Below are positions 58,801 to 63,900 of a DNA stretch of 64,000 bases, in pieces. The notes under the pieces were generated by a model. That model was not told where the DNA came from, did not search any database, and was given only the letters and a program-made list of their open reading frames with translations. Source of the stretch: Trichoplusia ni (Eukaryota; Arthropoda; Insecta; Lepidoptera; Noctuidae); the NCBI RefSeq assembly GCF_003590095.1, contig NC_039479.1:3100001-3164000 (forward strand), written 5' to 3'. Position 1 is the stretch's first letter. Every line of letters starts with the position of its first letter. Made by a program: the position numbers and the translations under genes.

Positions 58801-60972
58801 ATGTGGTTAATACTTAATAGAAGATCGAATACTTAAGTCCAGCGTGGTTGCTTCATAAATCACCGTCATAGGTCGAGGCATTGTCCATAAAGTTTAAACG
58901 ACACGTTCCTGAGTCTCATTTTTTTTGTATAAAATTTGCATTTAATGAGTAATTAATAGATCTGACAAGTTTCATGGAATGTGTCTCATTTTCTATGAAT
59001 AACTTACCAGTAATCCATTATTCCCCAGACGGTATGCGAGTGCGTGGTGATAATCCGCGGCATCCGCGACGTGAGCTGGAAGGGCGCGAAGGGCATGATG
59101 GCGGACCCCAACTTCCTGCGCAACCTGCAGGAGATGAACTGCGACCTCATCACGCAGCAGCAGGTCAAAGCCGTCAAGGCGCATATGAAGAAGAGCAAGA
59201 AGCTCGATACTATGCAGCAGATCAGTAAAGCCGGGTCAGTTGTACTGTATACGTAATTATCATAAGGTGGAATTGTTTGATATATTGAAGATATTTGACG
59301 ACTCGTGGCGCATTTCAACAAACGTAGAATAAATTAAATGACTCTATTTTTTTTTGTTTACCGATGTGGAATCCAGATAGATCTGCTTCGATATCTTTCT
59401 CTTAATTTTGCTTCAATGGAATCGCACATTTTTACCTCATTTTCTGATTACCTCACTTTAAACCTCGTGCACAGGTATTTATACATAATATCGCGGAATA
59501 GACTCGTCGGAATTAATACAGCTTATCTGAAAGACACTCAGTGTCATAACAATGAGGTTTACCTATAAAAAATAATTCGGCTTGAAAATCTACTCTTGAT
59601 TTACCTTCATTTTCCAGATACGGTCTACTGAAGTTCGTAATCGCCGTCCTAGCGTACTGCGCTGTATACAAAGAAGTCAAACCAAAGAAGGACAAAGTGG
59701 AAGCTCTAGAGAAAGAATACACTGAAGCGTGCAACTACTTAGCGTCGCTGAACCGCGAGATAGATCGCTTGCAGCGCACTCTAGACGGTCTCAACCACAA
59801 GTACGAGACAGCCATGTTAAGGCGGCAAGAACTCCAAGAAGAGACAGATATCATGATGCGACGGCTAGTGGCCGCTGACAAGCTCATGTCTGGTCTCTCA
59901 AGCGAACAGAAACGCTGGACCGAAGACCTAGCAGCGTTGTATGTCGAACAGTCACGTTTGATCGGCAATTGTCTCCTGTCGGCATCCTTCTTGAGCTACG
60001 CAGGCCCTTTCTCGTTTTCCTTCAGACAGACCATGATCTATGAGGACTGGTTAGGTGATGTGCTAGAACGAGGGATACCCCTGACTATGCCGTTTACTAT
60101 TGAGAAGAATTTGACTAATGAAGTTGAGATTAGCGGGTGAGTGTGTAATGCAAATGATGTTTAGATTTTAAGAAGTCCGATTGTTTTCAATTTTAATACG
60201 TGTAGATTCGTAAGTCGTATTCGTTTTTATATGAAAGGAGTTCCTGTTTTGGACCTCTCTCTATGCCTTTTTAAAAGAATTTTGTCTACGGAGGTATTTT
60301 AAGAATTGAACAATTTAGAAAGTCCCAACACTAAACTTCTTGTTCCGCATCAATTAATTCTATATACCAAACAGCCATAACCCTTTCTTTTATAACTTAA
60401 CGGCATGACTGTTGTAAATTTACCTTGATGATAACTGTTTTTCAGGTGGAATTCTGAAGGTCTACCGCCTGACGAGCTGTCAGTACAGAATGGTATCCTA
60501 ACGACGCGGGCGTCTCGGTTCCCGCTGTGTATCGACCCGCAGACGCAAGCTCTGTCCTGGATCAAGAGGAAGGAAACTAAAAATAACCTCAAAGTAAATT
60601 CCTTCTGTCCACCTTAACATTCTTATATATTATTTCGTGCTGGAAACTTTTTAAATATTGTTATTGAACGCTTTTTTAGGTTATCGGTAAAACAATATGT
60701 CTAAACCCTTAGTAAGCTTTGCTTTTAGGCAAACTATATGATTCATTCTGAGGAATTCTAAAAATATATTAACATTCTTAACTTTGGTCTTAATAAGTCA
60801 CGTTTGCCATTTTAGTAATCGTTTGTAAATTTCCAGGTGCTATCATTCAACGACCCTCAATTCCTGCGTCAGTTGGAGATGGCCATCAAATACGGAATGC
60901 CGGTGCTCTTCCAGGATGTCAACGAGTACATAGATCCTGTTGTCGACAATGTGCTCGAGAAAAATATTAAGC
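14276..60972 (+). CDS. DNAH10: axonemal dynein heavy chain, DNAH10-type (partial, 3' end off window)
   Basis: 74 exons can be chained with GT/AG borders and unbroken phase (total 11,929 nt, about 3,976 residues). The order is N-terminal extension, tail, linker, AAA1 (GPAGTGKT), AAA2 (GPTGGGKT), AAA3 (GETGTSKT), AAA4 (GVGGSGKK), stalk with microtubule-binding tip, and AAA5. This is the layout of dynein heavy chains, which hydrolyse ATP to slide axonemal microtubules. Blocks such as LPPDELSVQNGILTTRASRF, RTKDTFGPPVGKK and DLPPTPAKFHYIFNLRDLSR match DNAH10 best, as I recall that family. DNAH10 is the beta chain of inner-arm I1/f; the fly counterpart is, I believe, Dhc98D. The usual length is about 4,500-4,800 residues, so roughly the last 800 (AAA6 and C-terminus) lie beyond 64 kb. 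Exon details are in the segment entries. The assignment to dynein is certain; the exact paralogue is likely. Confidence 0.9.
15313..15686. mobile_element. MITE with ~52-bp terminal inverted repeats
   Basis: The left arm 15313-15365 and right arm 15635-15686 are near-perfect inverted copies. The outer ends read TATACAC(C/G)GTGATTTTTT and the inner part contains CAGCCCAGTTCATGTATCC. The 374-bp element has no ORF and lies in the intron between dynein exons 2 and 3. The ends abut TA on both sides, which would fit a TA target duplication (Tc1/mariner-like), but the superfamily is uncertain. Confidence 0.8.
16986..17537. mobile_element. fold-back/MITE-like element
   Basis: The terminal 18-bp repeats are perfect and inverted: GTCAATGGGGAATATGCA at 16986-17003 and its complement at 17520-17537. 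Inside, a second inverted pair (17149-17170 and 17320-17341, around GTGACGTCA) extends the fold. The whole element could form a long imperfect hairpin. It has no gene of its own; the 140-codon frame across it has no recognisable domain. It lies in the intron before dynein exon 6. Confidence 0.65.
17702..23231 (+). CDS. DNAH10: dynein exons 6-17: N-terminal tail (residues 254-859)
   Basis: Exons: 17702-17932, 18388-18519, 18866-18936, 19018-19090, 19733-19845, 20197-20371, 20722-20868, 21078-21170, 21443-21633, 21941-22139, 22474-22721, 23087-23231. The translation matches the start of the dynein tail (DHC_N1 region), with landmarks WTIQHIEGEIQLPMP, VLKILHLLQ-like MVVKILHLLQKANSTYLE and WARALFNKMKQP just after it. 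The tail dimerises the heavy chains and binds intermediate chains. Exon 9 (73 nt, donor GTAGTA) was placed because it restores the phase between exons 8 and 10; its independent support is modest. Confidence 0.85.
18582..18760 (+). repeat. tRNA-headed SINE in dynein intron
   Basis: It has a B-box-like 'ggtttcgatccccgcgtagg' and the body 'gagtttgggtgtctttgtgc'. It is the same family as the copies at 8560, 47079 and 52893. The A-box part of the head is degraded. Confidence 0.65.
19530..19585 (+). repeat. LINE 3' tail fragment
   Basis: It contains 'gaggcctttgcccagcagtg' followed by 'gcaggctatataaag'. This block is the 3' terminus of a moth LINE family. It recurs on the plus strand near 27.80 and 37.04 kb and on the minus strand near 26.80, 42.05, 42.70, 47.62 and 57.26 kb. 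Confidence 0.6.
20950..21060 (+). repeat. dispersed repeat fragment
   Basis: It contains 'gtcccacttctgggcacagc' and 'tgaggattgatcaccgcgct', then 'gcgggttgaagatttc'. I recognise these as parts of a common lepidopteran LINE tail. It lies just before the dynein exon 13 acceptor at 21078. Confidence 0.5.
23804..31133 (+). CDS. DNAH10: dynein exons 18-29: tail continued (residues 860-1500)
   Basis: Exons: 23804-23917, 24115-24295, 24838-24855, 25187-25330, 26439-26521, 26887-27013, 27376-27618, 28098-28267, 28825-29012, 29523-29684, 30172-30372, 30842-31133. Landmarks are RNHPPVAGAIYWARALF, NFNRHIFQVIHETELL and RPTQTEVCNILGY. Exon 20 is an 18-nt microexon. Exon 21 (Arg/Lys-rich) has alternative acceptors a few codons apart (25186, 25198). 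Exon 23 could start at 26840 instead of 26887, but the extra sequence overlaps a repeat, so I prefer 26887. Exon 24 must start at 27376, because the longer upstream frame breaks phase. Confidence 0.85.
24673..24709. repeat. 16-bp perfect inverted repeat
   Basis: ATGGCGCATTACATGG (24673-24688) is followed by a 5-nt loop and its exact complement (24694-24709). It lies in the intron before microexon 20. The surrounding block with 'gtgtgaaacagagacacc' and 'ttctcttccacaag' resembles pieces near 16.6 and 58.2 kb, so the hairpin is probably part of a repeat. Confidence 0.6.
25331..26438. other. dynein intron 21, nothing recognised
   Basis: 1.1 kb of AT-rich intron with a strong pyrimidine tract at its 3' end. 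No repeat, RNA gene or alternative exon could be recognised. Confidence 0.4.
26790..26840 (-). repeat. LINE 3' tail fragment next to exon 23
   Basis: It reads 'cccactgctgggcaaaggcc' on the plus strand. Its 'cttttcag' creates a potential acceptor at 26840, in frame with exon 23 at 26887, so it may offer an alternative splice site. Confidence 0.5.
27801..27875 (+). repeat. LINE 3' tail fragment
   Basis: It contains 'gggttttgttcagcagtggg', a diverged copy of the 'gcccagcagtggga' tail. It lies in the intron after dynein exon 24. Confidence 0.5.
31374..36650 (+). CDS. DNAH10: dynein exons 30-41: linker, DHC_N2 (residues 1501-2142)
   Basis: Exons: 31374-31532, 32014-32250, 32623-32876, 33305-33453, 33693-33802, 34042-34220, 34674-34869, 35226-35323, 35406-35541, 35700-35786, 36094-36236, 36472-36650. 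This region carries the linker, the mechanical arm that swings across the AAA ring. Landmarks are QRKWLYLEGIFVGGDIRTQL, FPRFFFISTDELLSILG, EYQGMVCLAANGVWWTAETE and the Lys/Arg-rich segment after it. All borders are GT/AG and in phase. These landmarks are highly conserved across axonemal dyneins and show no loss of key residues. Confidence 0.92.
32301..32440 (+). repeat. lepidopteran dispersed repeat
   Basis: It starts 'aaaattctcgtgccacggtg' and continues 'ctccgaaacggctcgaccga' and 'ttttgtgtgcatttgggtcc'. This is a recognisable moth repeat tail in the intron after exon 31. Confidence 0.55.
34440..34516 (+). repeat. LINE 3' tail fragment (second family)
   Basis: It contains 'gggttagactggaagcctac' and 'agttgggaaaaggctaggat', a known LINE tail in moths that is related to the piece at 7100-7155. 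It lies in the intron after exon 35. Confidence 0.55.
36790..37083 (+). repeat. composite: SINE body joined to LINE ORF2 end
   Basis: The first part (36790-36931) is the body of the tRNA-headed SINE family. It runs straight into the last codons of a LINE ORF2 (frame with RSWMREAENRSQWRALGEAY and a stop at 37062-37064) and then a (gatgt)n tail at 37064-37080. The LINE piece looks like the C-terminus of an RTE-type reverse transcriptase. It lies in the intron before exon 42. Confidence 0.65.
37347..39651 (+). CDS. DNAH10: dynein exons 42-46: AAA1 motor site (residues 2143-2451)
   Basis: Exons: 37347-37529, 37979-38104, 38346-38599, 38987-39175, 39479-39651. Exon 43 carries YEYMGLNGRLVITPLTDR. 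Exon 44 opens with the Walker A loop GPAGTGKTETTKD (residue about 2246) and contains the Walker B box CFDEFNRI. Exon 45 has the sensor block FITMNPGYAGRTELP. AAA1 is the main ATP-hydrolysing site of dynein, and all catalytic residues look intact. The GPAGTGKT loop is split from the preceding GGAPA by an intron of 241 nt. Confidence 0.95.
38195..38265 (+). repeat. SINE tail fragment
   Basis: It contains 'aatgtttgtaaaacccacgc' and 'aacacaaggg', matching the 3' body of the SINE family near 52.9 kb. It lies in the intron just before the AAA1 exon. Confidence 0.5.
40070..42930 (+). CDS. DNAH10: dynein exons 47-52: AAA2 (residues 2451-2763)
   Basis: Exons: 40070-40235, 40531-40689, 41036-41130, 41425-41682, 42187-42346, 42832-42930. 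The Walker A loop is GPTGGGKT (residue about 2527). The Walker B side is LFDGDVDALWIENMN, followed by NKLLTLANGERIRL and SPATVSRAGMVFVDP. AAA2 usually binds but does not hydrolyse ATP (family knowledge). The LKTIVPQTPLNL segment is typical of DNAH10. Exon 52 is the most divergent of the block. Confidence 0.93.
42040..42105 (-). repeat. LINE 3' tail fragment
   Basis: It reads 'cagcctttatcctcccgctg' on the plus strand, the reverse of the 'cagcagtggga' tail. A second diverged copy lies at about 42697-42735. Confidence 0.5.
43673..43745 (+). tRNA. tRNA-Ala(AGC), copy 1
   Basis: 73 nt with a full cloverleaf. The acceptor stem GGGGGCG pairs with CGCCTCC (one G-T), the discriminator is A, the anticodon stem is CTCGC/GCGAG, and the loop TTAGCAT gives anticodon AGC. 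The A box (TAGCTCAGATGG) and B box (GGGATCGATACC) are consensus. It lies in the dynein intron between exons 52 and 53, in the sense orientation. A short T run follows about 10 nt downstream. Confidence 0.97.
44062..51845 (+). CDS. DNAH10: dynein exons 53-59: AAA3 (residues 2764-3120)
   Basis: Exons: 44062-44185, 44530-44714, 45129-45221, 47365-47517, 49561-49716, 50222-50392, 51657-51845. Walker A is GETGTSKT (residue about 2875), Walker B is LVFIDDMNMP, and the next blocks are GTQQPIALLKLL, GKAGGGRNDVDPRFISMFSV and DLPPTPAKFHYIFNLRDLSR. AAA3 is a regulatory ATP site. The introns here are the longest in the gene (2.1 kb and 2.0 kb) and carry the tRNA and 5S-like genes. Confidence 0.95.
45352..45475 (+). 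rRNA. 5S rRNA-like unit, possibly a pseudogene
   Basis: The 3' two thirds match eukaryotic 5S rRNA closely, including the Pol III internal control region ('aagttaagcaacatcggg' and 'gtacttagatgggtgaccgc') and the end 'aacaccgcgtgacgttg'. Helix I is perfect (ACAACGTC with GACGTTGT, 8 bp), with a compensated change from the usual GCCAACG/CGTTGGC. Between 'cata' and 'ccaacg' about six extra bases are present, making it 124 nt rather than about 119. A nine-T terminator follows at 45475-45483. It lies in the intron after dynein exon 55. It could be transcribed, be a pseudogene, or be the head of a 5S-derived SINE. Confidence 0.75.
46104..46176 (+). tRNA. tRNA-Ala(AGC), copy 2
   Basis: Identical in all 73 nt to copy 1, with an intact cloverleaf and internal promoter boxes. 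The flanks are unrelated to copy 1, and a five-T terminator lies within 10 nt downstream. It lies in the same dynein intron (after exon 55) as the 5S-like unit. Confidence 0.97.
46870..46942 (-). tRNA. tRNA-Ala(AGC), copy 3
   Basis: Identical to the other copies but on the minus strand, opposite to dynein transcription. A five-T terminator follows immediately on its own strand (seen as 'aaaaag' before 46870). It shares the intron with copy 2 in opposite orientation, about 690 bp away. Confidence 0.97.
47079..47215 (+). repeat. tRNA-headed SINE
   Basis: The head has 'gcatagccgagtcgttgagg' and B-box 'gggttcgatccccgcgtagg'. The body is short and diverged. It lies in the intron just before dynein exon 56. 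It is not a tRNA gene, because no anticodon stem pairs. Confidence 0.65.
47615..47690 (-). repeat. LINE 3' tail fragment
   Basis: It reads 'agcctgtttttgatcccact' then 'gcttagcaaaagccttgcc' on the plus strand, a diverged inverse copy of the LINE tail family. Confidence 0.5.
48293..48365 (-). tRNA. tRNA-Ala(AGC), copy 4
   Basis: Identical 73-nt sequence on the minus strand, in the intron between dynein exons 56 and 57. A T run is present downstream on its own strand, about 15 nt away. Cloverleaf and A/B boxes are intact. Confidence 0.97.
48540..48700 (+). repeat. tRNA-headed SINE, second family
   Basis: The head reads 'ttggtctagtggtcagtggt' and B-box 'gggttcgattcccacccagg', then the body 'gtttgtgtgtgataagcatg'. 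It is the plus-strand counterpart of the degraded copy at 560-700. Confidence 0.65.
48883..48955 (+). tRNA. tRNA-Ala(AGC), copy 5
   Basis: Identical 73-nt sequence on the plus strand, 517 bp from copy 4 and divergent from it. It lies in the intron after dynein exon 56. A short T run lies just downstream. Confidence 0.97.
49320..49535 (+). repeat. SINE body fragments
   Basis: 'ccgagtttgggtgtcttagt' at the left and 'atgtttgtaaaagcccccga' then 'cgcaaggattaaaatt' at the right match the 5' and 3' body of the tRNA-headed SINE. The middle is interrupted by unrelated sequence with (attga)n near 49474-49488. Confidence 0.5.
49832..50104. repeat. segmental duplication, copy A
   Basis: This block is repeated, almost without change and without indels, exactly 2,100 bp to the right (51932-52204). 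It includes tRNA-Ala copy 6 with about 88 bp on one side and 112 bp on the other. It lies in the intron between dynein exons 57 and 58. Confidence 0.9.
49920..49992 (-). tRNA. tRNA-Ala(AGC), copy 6
   Basis: Identical 73-nt sequence on the minus strand, inside duplicated block A. All cloverleaf stems and A/B boxes are intact. The nearest T run on its strand is about 30 nt downstream, a little farther than in other copies. Confidence 0.96.
50393..51656. other. dynein intron after exon 58
   Basis: 1.26 kb with no gene recognised. Its one notable structure is an 18-bp perfect inverted repeat with a 4-nt loop at 50676-50715, listed separately. Confidence 0.4.
50676..50715. repeat. 18-bp perfect hairpin
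   Basis: AGTTCAGATTTGGAAATA (50676-50693), loop CGGG, then the exact complement (50698-50715). A perfect 18-bp stem with a GC-rich tetraloop is unlikely by chance in AT-rich intron. No target duplication or larger repeat is visible around it. Confidence 0.8.
51910..51930. repeat. direct repeat flanking duplicated block B, left
   Basis: 21 bp that match 52227-52247 at 20 of 21 positions. The two copies bracket duplicated block B closely, like a target-site duplication. Confidence 0.75.
51932..52204. repeat. segmental duplication, copy B
   Basis: Near-identical to 49832-50104 at a constant offset of 2,100 bp, with only scattered substitutions. It includes tRNA-Ala copy 7. It is bracketed by 21-bp direct repeats (51910-51930 and 52227-52247), which suggests that B is the inserted, younger copy. 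Confidence 0.9.
52020..52092 (-). tRNA. tRNA-Ala(AGC), copy 7
   Basis: Identical 73-nt sequence on the minus strand, inside duplicated block B, in the intron between dynein exons 59 and 60. Cloverleaf and promoter boxes are intact. Confidence 0.96.
52227..52247. repeat. direct repeat flanking duplicated block B, right
   Basis: The partner of 51910-51930, with one mismatch. About 22 bp of extra sequence lies between the end of the duplicated homology and this repeat. Confidence 0.75.
52628..53496 (+). CDS. DNAH10: dynein exons 60-61: Glu-rich insert between AAA3 and AAA4 (residues 3121-3195)
   Basis: Exons: 52628-52757 and 53402-53496. Exon 60 begins with conserved DNDLMRGYIQEHVVKYF, then becomes very acidic (runs such as PEEEEKVEEEE). 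Exon 61 continues the acidic run (EAEPEAEPELMEEEEGEEE) and ends EKEYT before conserved exon 62. The human DNAH10 sequence I recall joins the two conserved flanks with no comparable acidic stretch, so this is a lineage-specific insert of about 55 residues. Both exons have clean borders and continuous phase, so it should be translated. Confidence 0.85.
52893..53075 (+). repeat. tRNA-headed SINE, near full length
   Basis: The head is 'gcacggatagccgagtggtt' with B-box 'ggtttcgatccccgcgtagg'. The body is 'gagtcggggtgtctttgtgc', then 'gtgtttgtaaaactcaccgc' and 'gacacaaggattaaat'. It is the best-preserved member of the family in this window and is useful as a reference for the fragments at 8.6, 18.6, 36.8, 38.2 and 49.3 kb. 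Confidence 0.75.
53150..53227 (-). repeat. SINE head, inverted relative to 52893
   Basis: On the minus strand it begins 'actgcacggctagcccagtg', matching the start of the SINE at 52893 in the opposite orientation. The two heads face each other across about 75 bp. Confidence 0.55.
54038..57047 (+). CDS. DNAH10: dynein exons 62-67: AAA4 (residues 3196-3453)
   Basis: Exons: 54038-54163, 54874-55051, 55595-55725, 56269-56411, 56721-56813, 56945-57047. Walker A is GVGGSGKKS (residue about 3279) after RTHRILRMDRGNAMIIG. The Walker B strand reads VFLFTAAQ, where dyneins usually have FLFTD; the aspartate is replaced by alanine (codon 55717-55719). The block EEGFLEFINNILMIGIIPALF follows, then SMSPSGDILRNRCRSFPGLV. 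ATP binding looks possible, but hydrolysis at AAA4 may be lost. Confidence 0.93.
54280..54540. repeat. microsatellites in dynein intron
   Basis: An (at)n tract near 54282-54304, a T tract near 54350-54367 and an (aaat)n tract near 54510-54538. These are simple repeats with no gene content. Confidence 0.8.
55729..55820. repeat. tandem duplication, period 48 bp
   Basis: A unit beginning 'tgcactatgtactagactat' occurs twice, at 55729 and 55777, with near-identical sequence. It starts four bases after the exon 64 end, so the duplicated unit borders the donor site. Confidence 0.85.
57364..60136 (+). CDS. DNAH10: dynein exons 68-72: stalk and microtubule-binding domain (residues 3454-3882)
   Basis: Exons: 57364-57561, 57920-58064, 58384-58601, 59029-59234, 59618-60136. 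Exon 68 has LRRNNYVTPKHYMDFLTNY. Exons 69-70 form coiled coil 1 (Ala/Glu/Lys/Leu-rich heptads, DKNDITEIRSFATPPEAVQ at its end). Exon 71 is the microtubule-binding tip (CECVVIIRGIRDVSWKGAKG, MMADPNFLRNLQEMNCDLIT). Exon 72 encodes coiled coil 2 and runs into AAA5 with AADKLMSGLSSEQKRWTEDL. At 519 nt, exon 72 is the largest in the gene. Confidence 0.95.
58136..58260. repeat. dispersed repeat fragment
   Basis: 'gggcacaccatatgtataag' and 'gggacacaccgctttacacc', then 'atgcgtcttccacagc', resemble pieces near 16.6, 24.65 and 34.98 kb. The family is unknown to me. Confidence 0.35.
60446..60972 (+). CDS. DNAH10: dynein exons 73-74: AAA5, last exons in window (residues 3882-3976)
   Basis: Exons: 60446-60593 and 60837-60972. 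They carry LPPDELSVQNGILTTRASRF, SWIKRKETKNNLK, LSFNDPQFLRQLEMAIKYG and EYIDPVVDNVLEKNIK, all typical of DNAH10 AAA5. Exon 74 ends in phase 1 with donor GTATGT at 60973. A LINE then fills the following intron to the window edge, so the remaining exons are out of sight. Confidence 0.95.
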
Positions 60973-60984
60973 GTATGTATACTT

Positions 60985-63900
60985 ATTTATTTATTTATTA
61001 TTTATTTATTTAAAAAAACACCTTAAACTATCTTTACAGGATTTCTTATCCTAATACGACAGCTAAGAACTAAAAACTAAGTATTTAAAAACTAGATTAT
61101 TTACAATCATGGTAATCCACTAAAGTTAAAATTATATACTATTGTGTTTGTAACATAAAATAAATAATAATTCCTTTGCGAATTCACCAAAACAACATGT
61201 AAAAACATCAATGCTGCTATGTAGATCGTTTATGATACAGATGGCTCTGGTTATGGGTGCTTTGGCGAGTAAGTTGGTTCTCGCTGTAGGTACCAGTAGC
61301 AAAGGCGGGCTTCGCCGCCGCCACACGTAGCGGTCCGGCACACACAGGCTCAAGCGCTGCAGCACTGCCGGGTGACTCTCCAATCCGCGAAGCACCTTCA
61401 TCAAGTAGGCAACCAGTGCAAACTCTCGTCTGACACGCAGTTGATTGTAACCAACCATGCCCAGAACGAACAGGGTGGGATACATCAGTGGGTAAAACGG
61501 ATATACCCCATATAGTTTCCTGTACAGGTGGCGAGTAAACTTATTTTGAACGCGCTCCAACATTACCGCGTACTTCGCTTCATGTGGGGCCCATATGACC
61601 GCACTATGTTCCAGATGACTCCTGACTAGTGCATCATATAGGACCCTGACTGCTGTGATGTTGGTGAAGCTATGTGTCTGTCTCAAAATAAATCCTAGGT
61701 TTCTGTATGCTTTCTTACAGACTCTGTTTATGTGCTCCCGGAATGTCAGATCGGGAGTCATGAAAACACCTAAGTCTCGCACCTCGGTGACTCGTTGTAG
61801 TGGCGCCCCGTCTACCACATAATCATAGCGCACAGGTGCCCGAGCGCGGGTGAAGCTCATCAACGAGCACTTGGATACGTTGAAGTACAGCTTGTTTTCA
61901 TGACTCCATTGTACTATGCGATCGATATCCTCCTGAAGGCGTCTGCAATCTGATTCGGACCTAATCTCCAGCAGCAACTTAAAGTCATCCGCAAATAATA
62001 AACAAACGCCATGCCTTACGACTTCCGGCAGATTGTTTATCACTATCAGGAATTCCAGAGGACCCAAATTGCTGCCTTGACTTACCCCCGACCAGGTGTA
62101 ATATGGATCAGATTCACATCCGTTGTAATCCACATACTGCTGTCTGTCTTGCATGTAACTAGCGAAAAACCGCAATAGATGCTGGGCGCATCCGAACTCG
62201 GCTAGCTTTCGCAGTAAGATGTTATTATCTACGGTGTCAAAAGCTTTTCTAAAATCAAAATAAGCTGCGTCCACCTGCCCCCCAGCATCCACAGCCGGCA
62301 CCACGCGTCCCATAAAATCCAGTAGATTGGTAGCAGTACTGTGCCCCGGACGGAATCCGTGCTGAGCATCCGATAACTGTCCGCGTACTTGCTCTTGCAT
62401 ACAGCGCTGAATGGCAGACTCGAACACCTTTGCTGGCGTCGATAACACAGCTACTGGTCTGTATCCACTGATGTCCGGTCCCGCCCTGCCCTTGGGCACT
62501 GGAATGACTCGCGTAATCTTCCACTTGTCTGGGAACTTCGCAGATTGAAGACAAGTGTTAAATACAAAAAGTAAAGGTTCCGCGAGTACCCTACCACAAT
62601 CTTTAAAAAGGAACGCTGGTAAACCATCCGGGCCCGCAGATCGCTTCGGCTTGAGGCGGTCGAGAGCACTCCTAACATCCTTAAGACTAAGCTTATTTAT
62701 TTGTAAACACTGGCTACCAGTGTCCCCCGCTTCAGCTGCCGCCTCTTCTGCGTCTAGTCGTGGCGGAGCATTACTATATACCGACTTAAAGTAACTCGCG
62801 AACTGCTCCGCACACTCCTCGTCCGACAAATACTGACCGTCCTTCACTATGTCCTGCCTAGCCGCTGTATTTTTCTGTGACCTTATATATTGCCAAAACG
62901 ATCTAGGGTCTTTCGCGAACTGACCTTGAATAATAGTTTCGTGCTGCTTGCGCGCCATTTCTATTTGTTTTTTAATGAGTGACCTATATTCTGAATATTC
63001 GTGGTAGGTACTAGTTGATTTAGTGGTTTTATATATTTTATGTAGACTTGCTTTAATTTTTAAGTTTTTAATTATCTCATTAGTGTACCATTTGGGGTAA
63101 ATATATCGCTGTTTAACACTTAATGTTTTCTTCGGAACACTTGCATCTAAAATGGTATTTATTTTATCATAAAATAGATTCAAAATATCGTCCACATCTC
63201 TCAGCTCATACATATCGGTCCAATCAGTATTTAATAACATAGAGTATAATAATTCATAATTCGCTTTAAAAAAATTCCAACGCGGTTTCCTAGAAATGCT
63301 TGCGCTGCCGGCGCTAGCGGGGGCGGGGCGCGGGGCGCTCGCACCCGCGAGCCGCACGCACGCCGCGAGCGGCGGGTGGTGTGCGTCCACGGGCACGAGC
63401 GACCCGTCCGCCCTCACTACTGACACCTCGCTCAAACCCGTACTCAATACTAAATCTAGTTGCCTATTTAAACAATTAGAGACATTATTGTTTTGAGTGA
63501 ATTCGCAAAAGGACAAAAAATACTCATAATAACTCCTCACATTTATCGGACACGAATAAAGGTTAAAATCACCTATCACAATAATTTGTTTATACTTAGT
63601 ACATAGTTTCTCTAATATACCAAACAAAACCATATAATCATTCTCCGAACTACCAGGCGGAATATAAATCACTGAGCACAAAAATAAAAATCGTCTATTT
63701 AAGTAAACTGTTGCATTGACTAATTCAAAAACACAGCTGTCTATATCTACGTCACTCACGTACACTTGTCGCAGCTCGAACCGATGTGTGGCCACTAAAA
63801 GCGCGCCTCCCTGCTTTCGACCGTCCGCTCGGTCGCAGCGAAGTATTTTATAACCCGGCGGGATTAATTCTGCGTCATGTATAGAAGGGTTGCAACCCGA